Shown here: positions 1-8,362 of the stretch, in pieces
How positions within the stretch are numbered: the stretch's first letter is position 1
Layout of the letters: each line of letters starts with the position of its first letter
DNA from: a virus
Virus record (IMG/VR): IMGVR_UViG_3300049216_000030
Coordinates: 1-40,674 of that record
DNA: 40,674 nt
Direction: 5' to 3' (one strand)
Notes under the pieces: model-generated
Told to the model about the DNA's origin: nothing
Databases searched by the model: none
The model's input: the letters and a program-made list of their open reading frames with translations, nothing else
Translations under genes and position numbers: made by a program

Positions 1-45
1 GGTGGGCTCGGCGGGGATCGAACCCGCAACCAAGGGATTATGAGT
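1..45 (-). other. Probable phage attachment site: 3' part of a tRNA(CAU) gene
   Basis: Read on the minus strand this is the 3' part of a tRNA: anticodon loop CTCATAA (anticodon CAU, positions 42-40), the 3' anticodon arm TCCCT, a short variable region, a T arm with stem GCGGG/CCCGC and loop TTCGATC, the acceptor strand CGAGCCC, discriminator A and CC. The 5' side of the anticodon stem should resemble GGGGA, but the sequence upstream reads TCGCA and does not pair. No D arm or acceptor partner GGGCTCG is found nearby. The homology therefore stops at the anticodon loop. Tyrosine integrases commonly use such 3' tRNA halves as att cores, and the window begins exactly at the tRNA end. I infer an attP, attL or attR core rather than a working tRNA. 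The amino acid could be Met or Ile (lysidine-type). Confidence 0.72.
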
Positions 46-178
46 GCGATGACTTCGTGTTCCACGCTCCACATGACGTCGCATGGTCCCGTCTGAGCAG
101 GGTTTATGTCGGGTGGTCTATCGGGTGTCGCCTGGTATGTGGGGAGCTGAATGGGGAGCGACGCTCCGGCGCGACCAA

Positions 179-204
179 AGGCCCGTCCCCGAAGGGACGG
201 GCCT
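179..204 (-). terminator. Strong hairpin terminator at the end of the late operon
   Basis: A perfect 11-bp inverted repeat, AGGCCCGTCCC and GGGACGGGCCT, is closed by a CGAA tetraloop. It lies 22 bases beyond the stop of the last minus-strand gene. On the minus strand it is followed by TTTGG, a short T-run. It separates the tail operon from the attachment site. Structure and position both fit an intrinsic terminator. Confidence 0.8.
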
Positions 205-226
205 GGCGGACTGCACGCCAGCTAGG

Positions 227-1657
227 TCACCAGTTCGCGGCGGTGGCAGTCCAGTCGGTCGGGCCGAGGACCACTTCGAGCTCGGACCAAGGGATGTTGC
301 TCAGCACGTTGTATTCCTGCGCGCCGGCCATGCCAGCGCTGATCGGGTCATCGGTCGACGTGAGCCCGCCGATCGGGCCTTGAGCCTGGATCTGCGGGGC
401 ACCGGCCTGGTCGATGCAGATCATCCCGTAGTCCCGCAGCGCGGTGGCGATGACCCGTTCGGTCAGCGGCCAAGTCGAGGGCACGACGAGCGACGGGGGA
501 AGCCGGTAGATGGTGCCCTGCCCGGGGTACGCGGCCGGGTTGACACCGGCAGGGGCGTTGGCGTAGTCCGACGCCGTGGCGGGCATCCGAGGAGGCTGGG
601 CACCCACCGGGAGGGCGCACGCAAGCATGTGTTTCGCCACGCCGGCCACCACGTCAGCCTGCATGAGCAGCGTCGCAGCGTACGAGATCCCGGCAGCCGA
701 TAAAGCCGTGGAGCCGAACGGTAGGGACCCCCCTTTGCCGACCCCAGTGGCGGAAGGCGTGTACGCGTACTGACCGGCGTTGGTGCAGTGGTACGAGGAC
801 CCAGCAGCATCATCAGCCGTGAGCTCCCAGATCTCCGTGGCGGTGTTTTTCACCGGGTCGATCAAGATGAAGGGGAGGTCCTTTGAGAACGCTGTGGGGT
901 AGCCCGTGAGGGTTCTTCCCACTGCTGCCGCGGTGGGGATGCCGAGCTTGGTCGGGAAGCCAGCAGGGAGAGTGGTGGGGTAACCGGGCCTGCCGACGCA
1001 AACAAGCGGGACCAACGTGGTGACTGCTTCCATCACCTGGATGCCGTTTGCTCCGAGGTTGACGCCCCAGAAGTACCCGCCTGAAGGATCGGTTCCTTCG
1101 GGCTTGGCGACGTAGTTCTCCACCACCTTCGTGATGGCGGCGGAGTTCGGGTCGGCCGGTTGGCTGGTGGGGATGGGACGGCCGAAGCTGGCGGAGAACG
1201 GGACCGCAGACGGTGGTGGGACGGGTGCCGGGCTGATGGTGATGGTGACGAGGCCGCTGGCCCGCTGTGCTGGTGTCGACGTGTCGGTCACGACGAACGT
1301 CACAGCCAAACTCAGGGCGCTTTTCGGTGTCCCGGACAGGACCCCGGACGACGACAAAGTGAGCCCGGACGGCAGCCCGGTGGCTGTCCACGTGTACGGT
1401 TCGGTGCCACCAGCGGCGTGCAGGGTGGCGGTGTAGGCCACACCTACCGTGGCGGCGGGCAGGGTGACGGTGGTTACGGCCAACGGGTCGAGTTCCGCCT
1501 CAAGCTGGGCGATCTTGGTGTTGGCCGTGGCCAGCTCGGCGGTCAATGTCGCGACTTGGGTTTGGAGGGTTGCGATCGTCGTGTCGTCAGCGGTGAGGTC
1601 TGCTTCGACGGCAGCGGCAGCGGCAGTGAGGGCGGCGGAATCAGCGGGGTCGGTCAT
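227..1657 (-). CDS. Tail fibre-like protein: coiled coil, Ig-like domain, unknown C-terminal domain
   Basis: 476 residues. The ATG at 1657 is chosen because AGGAG lies just upstream and the previous gene ends at 1666; a longer frame to 1903 would overlap that gene. Residues about 15-55 form an Ala/Thr-rich coiled coil. Next comes a putative Ig domain (He_PIG type) with the typical words VGVAYTATL, LPSGLTLSSSGVLSGTP and VTDTSTP. The remaining ~300 residues form a domain containing GYFWGVNLGANGI, GTIYRLPPS and ALRDYGMICIDQAG. That arrangement recalls domains in secreted actinobacterial proteins of unknown activity, and I cannot assign catalysis. As the last gene of the tail operon, next to a terminator and after two tail spike genes, it probably acts in host surface recognition. 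Confidence 0.75.
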   Translation of the reverse strand: MTDPADSAALTAAAAAVEADLTADDTTIATLQTQVATLTAELATANTKIAQLEAELDPLAVTTVTLPAATVGVAYTATLHAAGGTEPYTWTATGLPSGLTLSSSGVLSGTPKSALSLAVTFVVTDTSTPAQRASGLVTITISPAPVPPPSAVPFSASFGRPIPTSQPADPNSAAITKVVENYVAKPEGTDPSGGYFWGVNLGANGIQVMEAVTTLVPLVCVGRPGYPTTLPAGFPTKLGIPTAAAVGRTLTGYPTAFSKDLPFILIDPVKNTATEIWELTADDAAGSSYHCTNAGQYAYTPSATGVGKGGSLPFGSTALSAAGISYAATLLMQADVVAGVAKHMLACALPVGAQPPRMPATASDYANAPAGVNPAAYPGQGTIYRLPPSLVVPSTWPLTERVIATALRDYGMICIDQAGAPQIQAQGPIGGLTSTDDPISAGMAGAQEYNVLSNIPWSELEVVLGPTDWTATAANW

Positions 1658-1665
1658 GGTGTCTC

Positions 1666-1986
1666 CTAAGTAAGCGGTGCGCGGACGGTGACGGGCAGCG
1701 ACGTTGGTTGGATCTCGTCGAACGTGGGGTCGGTGATGAGGAAGTCGATGAGGTATTGGACTTGGGTCTGCGATGACGTCAAGGTCAGGTCGCCGGTCTC
1801 CCAGAGAAGCTGTGCTTGACCGTTGGTGGCCGGCGACAGGACGGTGAGTGACCGGGTGAGCGTGGTGAGCCCGGGCCGTTGGATCGTGGCGACAACGGTG
1901 CAACCGGTCAGGTCGATAGCGGCGCCCGCTCGTGTGAAGGTGAGGGTGAGTGGCGGGCCGGTTGTCCCGGAGACGAGCGTGGTCAT
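1666..1986 (-). CDS. BppU-like baseplate or fibre-anchoring protein
   Basis: 106 residues. The N-terminal pattern, GPPLTLTFTRAGAAIDLTGC followed by ...TVVATIQRPG, and the later QVQYLIDFLITD match the beta-sandwich found at the N-terminus of lactococcal-phage BppU-type baseplate proteins, which attach receptor-binding proteins to the baseplate. Here the domain stands alone. Its ATG overlaps the stop of the large beta-helix gene by four bases (ATGA), which implies translational coupling. It probably links the fibres encoded on either side, but that role is inferred from similarity of pattern and position only. Confidence 0.6.
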   Translation of the reverse strand: MTTLVSGTTGPPLTLTFTRAGAAIDLTGCTVVATIQRPGLTTLTRSLTVLSPATNGQAQLLWETGDLTLTSSQTQVQYLIDFLITDPTFDEIQPTSLPVTVRAPLT

Positions 1987-4580
1987 GCGGTCACCTCTAG
2001 TTGGTTGGCGGTCAGTGGGACGGTGATACCGCTGACGCTGAGCGGCACGCCGAGCACGTTGGCGGTGAGCGGGACGGTGAGTTGGATGGTTTGGTCGATC
2101 GGGACGACGGATCCGTTGCTGGCTGTCCCGGTGCCGACCAGCTCGAGCAGTCCGGTGCCGATTGCGGACAGGTGGACAGTCGGAGTGCCCGACCCGGTGA
2201 ACGCGACGAGGCCGGCGCCGGCCGCGGCGAGGCGGACGGTCGTCGATCCGCCCCCTGCGAATGTGACGACTGCTGTTCCGGTGGTGGGAACCACGGGGCC
2301 TGCCGTGCCCGTCCCAGCGATCGTCAGTAGCCCGGTGGCGGTGCCAGCGCCAACTTGGGAAGCCTGACCAGCTCCCGTAAATGTAAGAGTGCCAGTCGAC
2401 GCCCCCGTGGCGACGGTAAGGGTCGTGGAACCCGTTCCAGCGAATGAGAGAGTACCCGTTGCGGAAGCGGGGATACTAAGTACTGAGGACCCACTGCCAA
2501 CGAAGCTCAAGGTACCGACACTGGTGCCAAGAGAAATAGTGGGTGTCGTTGACCCACTACCAGAGAACGAGACAGCCCCGGAACCTGCTGTCGCCACCTG
2601 CAAAGTGGTGGAACCAGCGCCCGAGAAAGAAAGCGCCCCAGACCCGGTCGCGCCGAGTGAAGAGCTGGTCGACCCCGTACCAGTGAAAGCCACGGTCCCG
2701 GTGCCAGCGCCAGCCTGTAGAGACGGGGTTGCCGACCCTGTCCCAGAGATGGACACTGCGCCCGTAGCGGATGAAGTGGGGACAGAAAGGGTCGAGGCAC
2801 CGGATCCGCTGAGGGCCACTACGGCAGTAGCTGTACTAGTGGGAAGGCTCAGAGTAGATGAGCCACTGCCAACAAAAGACAAGGTGCCAGTTCCAGAGGC
2901 AGAAGGGGGAGATGCGGCTGGCACCCCCACCGACGCTGGTATTAAGCGACCTGGCTGGGCCAACATGGACCCAGGGACGCCGAGGCCAGTCTCGTAGGGA
3001 CTGAGGCCCACCCCGGAGTAGGCACCGATGTTAAACGGTGAAGCCGGAGAGTTACCAAAATAGTCAGAGCTTCCGATGTTGTGACCGAACAACCCGTATA
3101 TGTCCAACCCAGCGCCCAAAAGTCCAGAAGTTGAAGCCAAATCAAATCCAGTTGCGCCAGCCAAAGCGGCCGGGTTGGTTACGGTCGGCGCGGACCCGGC
3201 GGAGACAAGACCGGGTGTGATCGCGTACCCGGTCGGTGTGCCGGAGTTCAGTTCTTGGGACGTGGCCGACTGCCAAGCTGCGAGCGTCGTGTAATCCGTG
3301 GTGCCCCATTGCACAGACATGCCTGACGTCGACCAGTAGTCGTTGCCTTGCATTTCGACTTGGGACGTCGTGTACGCAGTGGTCGAATACACAGACTTTC
3401 CGGACGCCGCAGAAAAGATGTTGTTCCAGAACACGTCACCGGTGTGCGACCCGGCCAGGTACAACGGCTGGTTGGTGCCGGTCGCGACGAACGTGTTGTT
3501 GTAGCAGATGAGCGAGTTCGTGGTGCCCGGCACGGCCATCTCTGCGCCGTACCCGCCGGACGGATTCTGCCCGTTCCCGTAGGTGATGCAGTATCGGACG
3601 GTGTTGGTCGTCCACGAGCTGTTGGTGCCATAGGCGAGAATCCCCGCCCCGTAGTTGCTGTATGCCAGGCAGTATTCGATGGTGCAATAAGTGGTGTCGA
3701 TGTCCAGGTCGAATCCGTCACCGTCGGCTCCGGTTCCGGACTTGTTGCTGTAGGCCACGCACGACGAGATCGTGACGCCGGTCGACGCGTACGTCCAGAT
3801 TCCGACCGGGCCCCCTCCGGTGTAGGCGTTGTTGGTGCCGTTGCCGTACGCAGCGCAAAGGGTGACCGTGCCGGTGGTGACCGACCCGAGGACAATTCCG
3901 TTGCCTGATTGGCTGGTGGTGTTGGACGAGTTCCCGAGGTTGCTGTACGCGTAGAGCCCGGTAACCGTGACGTTGGAATGGGCATAGGCGGGGGCGCCGG
4001 TATTGAACGACGGGCCGTAGGTGATGAGCCCGTTGTCACGGTTGCCGGACACTGACCCACCGGACACGGTCACATTCGTGAAACCACCACCGGATGACCC
4101 GCCGATCGAGATCCCGCTCGTAAACCCGGAGATGTTGCAGTTGTTGACTTGAATGTTTGCGTACAAGCCGTTGTCGGCGTAAAACTCGACCCCACCATCC
4201 CCGGCGCTGAGAGCGGAAGACCCGGTAATCGTCAGGTTGTCGACGATGACCCCGCTGGTGTCATAGACGTAAAACCCGAAGCTAGATGACGAGATCGTGG
4301 CTTGGCCGGTGCCGTAACTGCCGAACGTGACCGGGTTGGCTGCGGTGCCAGAGTTCTGCGGGACATAGATCGCACCAGAAAATGTGTTGCCGGTCAGGAA
4401 CAGGATTGTGTCGCCCGGTACGAAAGTGTGGGCGTTCACCTTGGTGATGGTCTGCCACGGTGTCAGCGGGGACAGACCGTTGTTGCTGTCGGACCCGGTC
4501 GATGAGACGTAGTAGGTCTGGGCCCCGTTGAAGGGGATCTGCTGGTGTGCTGGGACTGGGAACGACCGGCCGAATCTCAC
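1983..4580 (-). CDS. Tail spike with parallel beta-helix and 13 C-terminal Gly/Ser/Thr repeats
   Basis: 865 residues. After a short N-terminus comes YYVSSTGSDSNNGLSPLTPW, the classic opening of right-handed parallel beta-helix proteins of the pectate lyase/NosD type. Residues about 30-480 are rich in N, G, T, I and V and contain recurring words such as SNVTVTGL, GVTISSCVAYSN and YCLAYSNYGAGI. Such spikes bind or cleave surface polysaccharides. Residues 563-826 are thirteen repeats of about 20 residues with consensus GTGxLxFxGxGSxTLxV. The last ~40 residues contain two similar segments, LTVPLTANVLGV and ITVPLTANQLEV. The start overlaps the stop of the upstream gene by ATGA. I cannot identify catalytic acids with confidence. 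Confidence 0.8.
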   Translation of the reverse strand: MRFGRSFPVPAHQQIPFNGAQTYYVSSTGSDSNNGLSPLTPWQTITKVNAHTFVPGDTILFLTGNTFSGAIYVPQNSGTAANPVTFGSYGTGQATISSSSFGFYVYDTSGVIVDNLTITGSSALSAGDGGVEFYADNGLYANIQVNNCNISGFTSGISIGGSSGGGFTNVTVSGGSVSGNRDNGLITYGPSFNTGAPAYAHSNVTVTGLYAYSNLGNSSNTTSQSGNGIVLGSVTTGTVTLCAAYGNGTNNAYTGGGPVGIWTYASTGVTISSCVAYSNKSGTGADGDGFDLDIDTTYCTIEYCLAYSNYGAGILAYGTNSSWTTNTVRYCITYGNGQNPSGGYGAEMAVPGTTNSLICYNNTFVATGTNQPLYLAGSHTGDVFWNNIFSAASGKSVYSTTAYTTSQVEMQGNDYWSTSGMSVQWGTTDYTTLAAWQSATSQELNSGTPTGYAITPGLVSAGSAPTVTNPAALAGATGFDLASTSGLLGAGLDIYGLFGHNIGSSDYFGNSPASPFNIGAYSGVGLSPYETGLGVPGSMLAQPGRLIPASVGVPAASPPSASGTGTLSFVGSGSSTLSLPTSTATAVVALSGSGASTLSVPTSSATGAVSISGTGSATPSLQAGAGTGTVAFTGTGSTSSSLGATGSGALSFSGAGSTTLQVATAGSGAVSFSGSGSTTPTISLGTSVGTLSFVGSGSSVLSIPASATGTLSFAGTGSTTLTVATGASTGTLTFTGAGQASQVGAGTATGLLTIAGTGTAGPVVPTTGTAVVTFAGGGSTTVRLAAAGAGLVAFTGSGTPTVHLSAIGTGLLELVGTGTASNGSVVPIDQTIQLTVPLTANVLGVPLSVSGITVPLTANQLEVTA
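2103..2894 (-). repeat. Thirteen ~60-bp repeats encoding the spike's C-terminal stalk
   Basis: The repeats encode units such as GTGTLSFVGSGSSTLSLPTST, ATGTLSFAGTGSTTLTVATG and GAGLVAFTGSGTPTVHLSAI. Unit length drifts from 19 to 23 residues, so the protein repeat is clear but the DNA repeats have diverged. Base use changes near 2386: the copies at lower coordinates are very GC-rich, while those at 2386-2894 use many A/T-ending codons. Identity between copies is therefore low at DNA level. Confidence 0.75.
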
Positions 4581-5257
4581 CGGCTAGCTGCCCTCATGAC
4601 CGCAGTGGGGGGCACTACAGGCGTCGGGAGTGCGGTTACTGACGCCGCTTTAATGACGACCATGCCACCCGACGCCGTGGACGACGTCGTCCAAGTGAAT
4701 GTGCCCGTGGGCGCGGTGGTCGTGGACGATTGCCAGTAAATGCCGACCGAATCATCACTGGTCAGGACCTCCCAGTCTTGGTTCCATCCTGAAGGCGTCG
4801 TGCTAGCGGTCCCGGCGGTCGTAGAGTAGGCGGCAATAACGAGCTCGCCCGCAGCGACCGGTGCGGATCCGTAGGTCATGGTGATCGACGTGACGCCAGC
4901 GCCGGGCTTGACCGCTAATACAGTCCCGTCAATAGCTACCGCTAACGGGTTGCCGGAGTATTCGGTGACGAAGAACTCAGAGTACTCGCCGGTTCCGGTG
5001 CCGCCCCACACGAACGCTGTCTCGCCGCCAGCGGCGATCTTGGAATAGAAGACGATGTCACCCGATGCGGAGTTCCCAGTGGCCCGACCGAGCAGGGTGA
5101 AACCGGTTGGCGGGGTGACAGTCGAGCCGACCGGGTAGGCGTTGACGGTCCCGACGAGAAGGTTTCCTGCGGTCGCTGCAGTCCCGAGTGTGACCGTGGT
5201 GGTACCTCCCGACGTCGCAAGGTACGCGGTCGCTGATTGGACGCGGGCGTAGGCCAC
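4577..5257 (-). CDS. Tail-associated beta-sandwich protein of unknown role
   Basis: 226 residues from a GTG start; no strong ribosome-binding site is visible, so the start is less certain. The sequence is Thr/Gly/Ala-rich with alternating hydrophobic residues (GGTTTVTLGTAATAGNLLVG, TPPTGFTLLGRA, GDIVFYSKIAAGGETAFVW, GEYSEFFVTEYSGNPLAVAI). This pattern is typical of jelly-roll or Ig-like modules in phage fibre and bacterial surface proteins. Its stop overlaps the ATG of the beta-helix spike by four bases. Located between two spike genes, it is probably a virion component. No catalytic motif is apparent. Confidence 0.65.
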   Translation of the reverse strand: MAYARVQSATAYLATSGGTTTVTLGTAATAGNLLVGTVNAYPVGSTVTPPTGFTLLGRATGNSASGDIVFYSKIAAGGETAFVWGGTGTGEYSEFFVTEYSGNPLAVAIDGTVLAVKPGAGVTSITMTYGSAPVAAGELVIAAYSTTAGTASTTPSGWNQDWEVLTSDDSVGIYWQSSTTTAPTGTFTWTTSSTASGGMVVIKAASVTALPTPVVPPTAVMRAASR

Positions 5258-5317
5258 GGGTCAGATCAGCCGATAGCGAATAAGCAGTGGCAGATCCGCA
5301 ATGAGGGGTGTCATAAA

Positions 5318-7129
5318 TTACACCAATGCCGCCCACGCGCCCGATGACTTAAAATAAATATGAGAAGTACCAGTGCCATCAGTGCGAAAGTAATAATCCC
5401 CATTACTGCCATTACCGCTAGCGGGGGCTCCAGAACCTTGCCATATCTGATTACCGGGGGCCATCGCACCGAAGTTCCCTGGCGACACACCGCCCGTCGC
5501 GACGATCGGGCCGCCCCCGTAGTTTCCGATCCCGGACGCTTGGGTGGGGGTCGGTCCGCCGGTCATAAACGTCGTGTCGCTGATCGCGCCGCCTACCCAA
5601 TTCACAACGCCTGCGGAGCGCACCACCGTCGCGGACGAATGGCTGGCGGAGTCGACCCCGATCAGGTTGATCACCGACGACGACCCGGCAATGTATACGG
5701 CGGCGGTTCCCGCACCGAACAGCGACGAGGAGATGACGGTGCAATACCCGTAGTTGACGACGACGTCGTACAAGGCGCACGACTCGGACCAGCAGTTCGA
5801 GATGAGACTGTTCGGTCCGACGACTTGAACCGCGGACCCGGACAGGTAGTAAGAGGTTGCCAGGATGACGTTCCATTGGCACGAATACAAATTGATCGAG
5901 CCTTGTCCGGCAGGAGCGTTGACAACGAAAAACCCGTACAGCTCATAACCCCAGCAGTTGTAAAAGTTGATCGCTGCCGAAGCGAACCCGTTATATAGGC
6001 CGTAGACGAATCCGCCGGTAGCGGTGGTGGCACCGGAGTGACCACAATAGGAAAAGGCGCAGTTGTGGAAGTCGATCGAGTTGATGTTGTAGTCAGCGGC
6101 GGCGCCCCAGTAGTAGTGCCCGGTGAAGTCGACGTCCCAGACTTCAAGGAACGAGCTGTTGTTGTTCACGTACAACCCGCCGAGTGTGCCAGCTGTTGTC
6201 GCGAACGAGCCGTTGGTCGACTTACCCCACAGGCCTAAATCTTTGATTTTGGTGCGGCCGAAATAGGCGGCCTCGTTGTTTCCGCCGCGAAGAAAAACGG
6301 TGATGCCGGTGCCGTTGTCGTAGATAATTGTGCCGCCGGTAATACCGGGAACAGCACCAAACGGGGCGCCTTGACCTTGCAATGTGACGCCGTCACCGAT
6401 GACAATGGCAGGGGCGACGATGACCATCGTGGCCGCGCTGACGGTTCCGGCCGGGGCGATGTCGGTGACGAAACTGGTGCCTGCGACGACGGACACGATT
6501 TTCGGGGACCGCCCGTTGATGCCAGGTCCGATCACGCAAGACCCGACGTCGCCAGTAGTGATGTGGGTATCGGTCCACGAGTACGTGGACCCGGACCCGG
6601 TGTAGGACACCCCAGCGTCCGACCTTGACGAGCTGGTCACTGTAAACGTGCCTTGGCCGATTTGGACGGTCCCGCCGCCGGTGCCAAGCGTTGCGACCGC
6701 GGCGGTGATCGTGGCTTTTGCGGTGGCCCAAGTGAGGCCGTTGTTGGAGTCGTTACCGTCCGTGGCGACATACACAGTGGCGGAATCGCTTAGCGCCGGG
6801 GCATAGGCCATCGCGGTAAGCGCACCGGCGGTGAGCGTGTGCGTGAACGCATCCCCACTGGAGTGGGTTTTGATCGTTGAGCCTTCCATGCCACGCAGGA
6901 CCGTGACGTGCGTGGAGTCGACAATGGCGGTGACCCACACGATTTCCGGGCTGGTGTCCGTTGCCGGGCCCACCGTGACCCGATACTGGCCAACCCCTGA
7001 TGTGGGTTGCGGTAGCGGCGCCGCAGTTGACGACAGGGCCCACGTCTCCGACGTCCCGGCAGCCGGTGTCGTAGAAATCGCTGCGGTCAGCGTCGTAGCA
7101 GCGTTGTTCGTAAACAGATCAACGGCCAC
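5318..7129 (-). CDS. Pectate-lyase-like tail spike protein
   Basis: 603 residues, GTG start preceded by AGGAG. Residues 1-110 are a Thr/Ala-rich particle-binding region containing QYRVTVGPATDTSPEIVWV and VTVLRGMEGSTIKTHSSGD, words common at the N-terminus of tail spikes. At about 118 VYVATDGNDSNNGLTWATAK opens a pectate-lyase-3-like right-handed beta-helix, which runs to about residue 535 with repeated short N/G/C-containing strands. The C-terminus, GNQIWQGSGAPASGNGSNGD followed by YYFRTDG and HIYFKSSGAWAAL, is the small module often found at the end of phage fibres. The role is probably recognition or depolymerisation of host surface glycans. Confidence 0.8.
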   Translation of the reverse strand: MAVDLFTNNAATTLTAAISTTPAAGTSETWALSSTAAPLPQPTSGVGQYRVTVGPATDTSPEIVWVTAIVDSTHVTVLRGMEGSTIKTHSSGDAFTHTLTAGALTAMAYAPALSDSATVYVATDGNDSNNGLTWATAKATITAAVATLGTGGGTVQIGQGTFTVTSSSRSDAGVSYTGSGSTYSWTDTHITTGDVGSCVIGPGINGRSPKIVSVVAGTSFVTDIAPAGTVSAATMVIVAPAIVIGDGVTLQGQGAPFGAVPGITGGTIIYDNGTGITVFLRGGNNEAAYFGRTKIKDLGLWGKSTNGSFATTAGTLGGLYVNNNSSFLEVWDVDFTGHYYWGAAADYNINSIDFHNCAFSYCGHSGATTATGGFVYGLYNGFASAAINFYNCWGYELYGFFVVNAPAGQGSINLYSCQWNVILATSYYLSGSAVQVVGPNSLISNCWSESCALYDVVVNYGYCTVISSSLFGAGTAAVYIAGSSSVINLIGVDSASHSSATVVRSAGVVNWVGGAISDTTFMTGGPTPTQASGIGNYGGGPIVATGGVSPGNFGAMAPGNQIWQGSGAPASGNGSNGDYYFRTDGTGTSHIYFKSSGAWAALV

Positions 7130-7138
7130 AGTGGACTC

Positions 7139-7645
7139 CTACCCTATGGCAAATACGCAATAGCAGACCGCATTCACAGCAGTCCCGGCGGTCACCCGGA
7201 TCCGGCCCACACCAGCAGCGGGGATGACGAACTCTTGGTCAAGGGGGAACTGCTTGACGTACTGGTTGGTCGGTGCGACCTGCTGATAGTCACCCACCCG
7301 AACGGGTGCGACGACGGACCCTTCGGCGGTGGCCGTGTAACCGGACCCGGAGGTCGACAGCGTCAAGCCTGGCGTGTTCCCGGTCGGGTTGGAGAACAGC
7401 GTCACGTCGTTGGCGACATAGGCGGTGACTGTCGCCGCCACCGTGGTGGTGTGGATCAGTTCGCACTGGATCGGTGTTGCTGCGCTTGACCCGTCGAAGC
7501 TGATCCCCCATTCCACGATCGTGAGTTGCGCCGATGGGTGGAGCAACTGGAGCAGTGTCTTGGTAGACGTGCCGGTGGTGACCTTCGCGGTCGGTGCCGT
7601 GGTGGGTGACGGCCCGTTCGTGACGCGGTAGAGCGGCCGTGACAT
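7139..7645 (-). CDS. Conserved-type phage tail protein, function unknown
   Basis: 168 residues, beta-rich. It begins with a short polar stretch (TNGPSPTTAPTAKVTTGT), followed by TLLQLLHPSAQLTIVEWGIS, CELIHTTTVAATVTAYVAND and a C-terminus ending in AVNAVCYCVFAIG. This layout resembles small virion proteins encoded among the minor tail genes of actinophages, but I do not recognise a named family. The ATG directly abuts the stop of the upstream gene, so the two are probably translated together. Confidence 0.6.
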   Translation of the reverse strand: MSRPLYRVTNGPSPTTAPTAKVTTGTSTKTLLQLLHPSAQLTIVEWGISFDGSSAATPIQCELIHTTTVAATVTAYVANDVTLFSNPTGNTPGLTLSTSGSGYTATAEGSVVAPVRVGDYQQVAPTNQYVKQFPLDQEFVIPAAGVGRIRVTAGTAVNAVCYCVFAIG

Positions 7646-7960
7646 TTAAACCACCTTGCGGACGTTCACCGACGGCTCATCGCCGCACGCGTCCGAGCAG
7701 ACGTGCACCCAGTCCGGGCCGAACGTGCCCCGTTCCTCGTGGATCAGCTCAATGTGATGGCAGATCGGGCCGGCATGACCTGGGGCGTGCTCGATCACCT
7801 CAGGGGTGATGTCGTAGACGGTCCCATCGGCCAACGTCACGGTCCCCGCGACCGTCTTGCCGGTCAACAGGACGCCACCATCGCCATCGCCCTCGTAGAG
7901 GTAGTGGTACCGGGGCGTACCGTCATCATTGACGCCAATCGGTGTTTTGGTGAGTGCCAT
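7646..7960 (-). CDS. Small hypothetical protein with conserved Cys/His residues
   Basis: 104 residues. AAAGGAG precedes the ATG. The N-terminal half (TPIGVNDDGTPRYHYLYEGD, GTVTLADGTVYDITPEVIEH) is beta-rich. The C-terminal half contains C-H-H in GPICHHIELIHEERG and two further cysteines in WVHVCSDACGDEP, which could bind a metal. It is encoded within the tail fibre cluster and may be a small virion or assembly protein. No function can be assigned. Confidence 0.6.
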   Translation of the reverse strand: MALTKTPIGVNDDGTPRYHYLYEGDGDGGVLLTGKTVAGTVTLADGTVYDITPEVIEHAPGHAGPICHHIELIHEERGTFGPDWVHVCSDACGDEPSVNVRKVV

Positions 7961-7972
7961 GGATGTTCTCCT

Positions 7973-8347
7973 TTATGCGGACTGCGACGCGGACAGGGTG
8001 AGCGCACCGGAGGCCGCGGTGAGCGTCCCGGCGGACGAGAACGTGACAGCGGTGCCGAGCACGACGTCGGTCTCCCAAGTCCCACCAGATGACGCCGACC
8101 AGTAACCGATCCAGCCGATACCGGCAGTCGACGCCGGTATCGACCACGAGATCGACGACGAGTTCGAGCTCGCCGCGGACGACGGTGCCCCGTTAGTGTT
8201 CGCCTGCCGGGCGTACGACCCGCCGGAGATCTCCCCGGCGCCGCCCGTTCCCGGGGTTGAGTTGTGAACGCTCGCGTAGGCGAGCAGGGTGATCCCACCG
8301 GCAGTCCCAGCGAGCGTGGCGTTCAGCCACGAGGTGGAAGCGGCCAT
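7973..8347 (-). CDS. Small phage tail fibre protein
   Basis: 124 residues. AAAGGA lies upstream of the ATG. The order WLNATLAGTAGGITLLAYAS, then VHNSTPGTGGAGEISGGSYA, then the WSIPASTAGIGWIGYWSAS and TFSSAGTLTAASGALTLS segments matches a common small actinophage protein annotated as tail fibre or minor structural protein, with N...GG...A.VSLHT.DPG-like spacing. It is likely an all-beta trimer. It sits between the peptidase fusion gene and the tail spike genes. Confidence 0.65.
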   Translation of the reverse strand: MAASTSWLNATLAGTAGGITLLAYASVHNSTPGTGGAGEISGGSYARQANTNGAPSSAASSNSSSISWSIPASTAGIGWIGYWSASSGGTWETDVVLGTAVTFSSAGTLTAASGALTLSASQSA

Positions 8348-8362
8348 CAGTGATTCCTTTCG

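Noticed and set aside
1-120. A complete tRNA gene
   Set aside because: The 5' half, D arm and acceptor partner are missing, and the anticodon stem does not pair.
5261-5314. A 17-codon frame (MTPLIADLPLLIRYRLI) between two tail genes
   Set aside because: It is very short, with no clear ribosome-binding site and no coupling to the next start. It could be a leader peptide, but nothing supports it.
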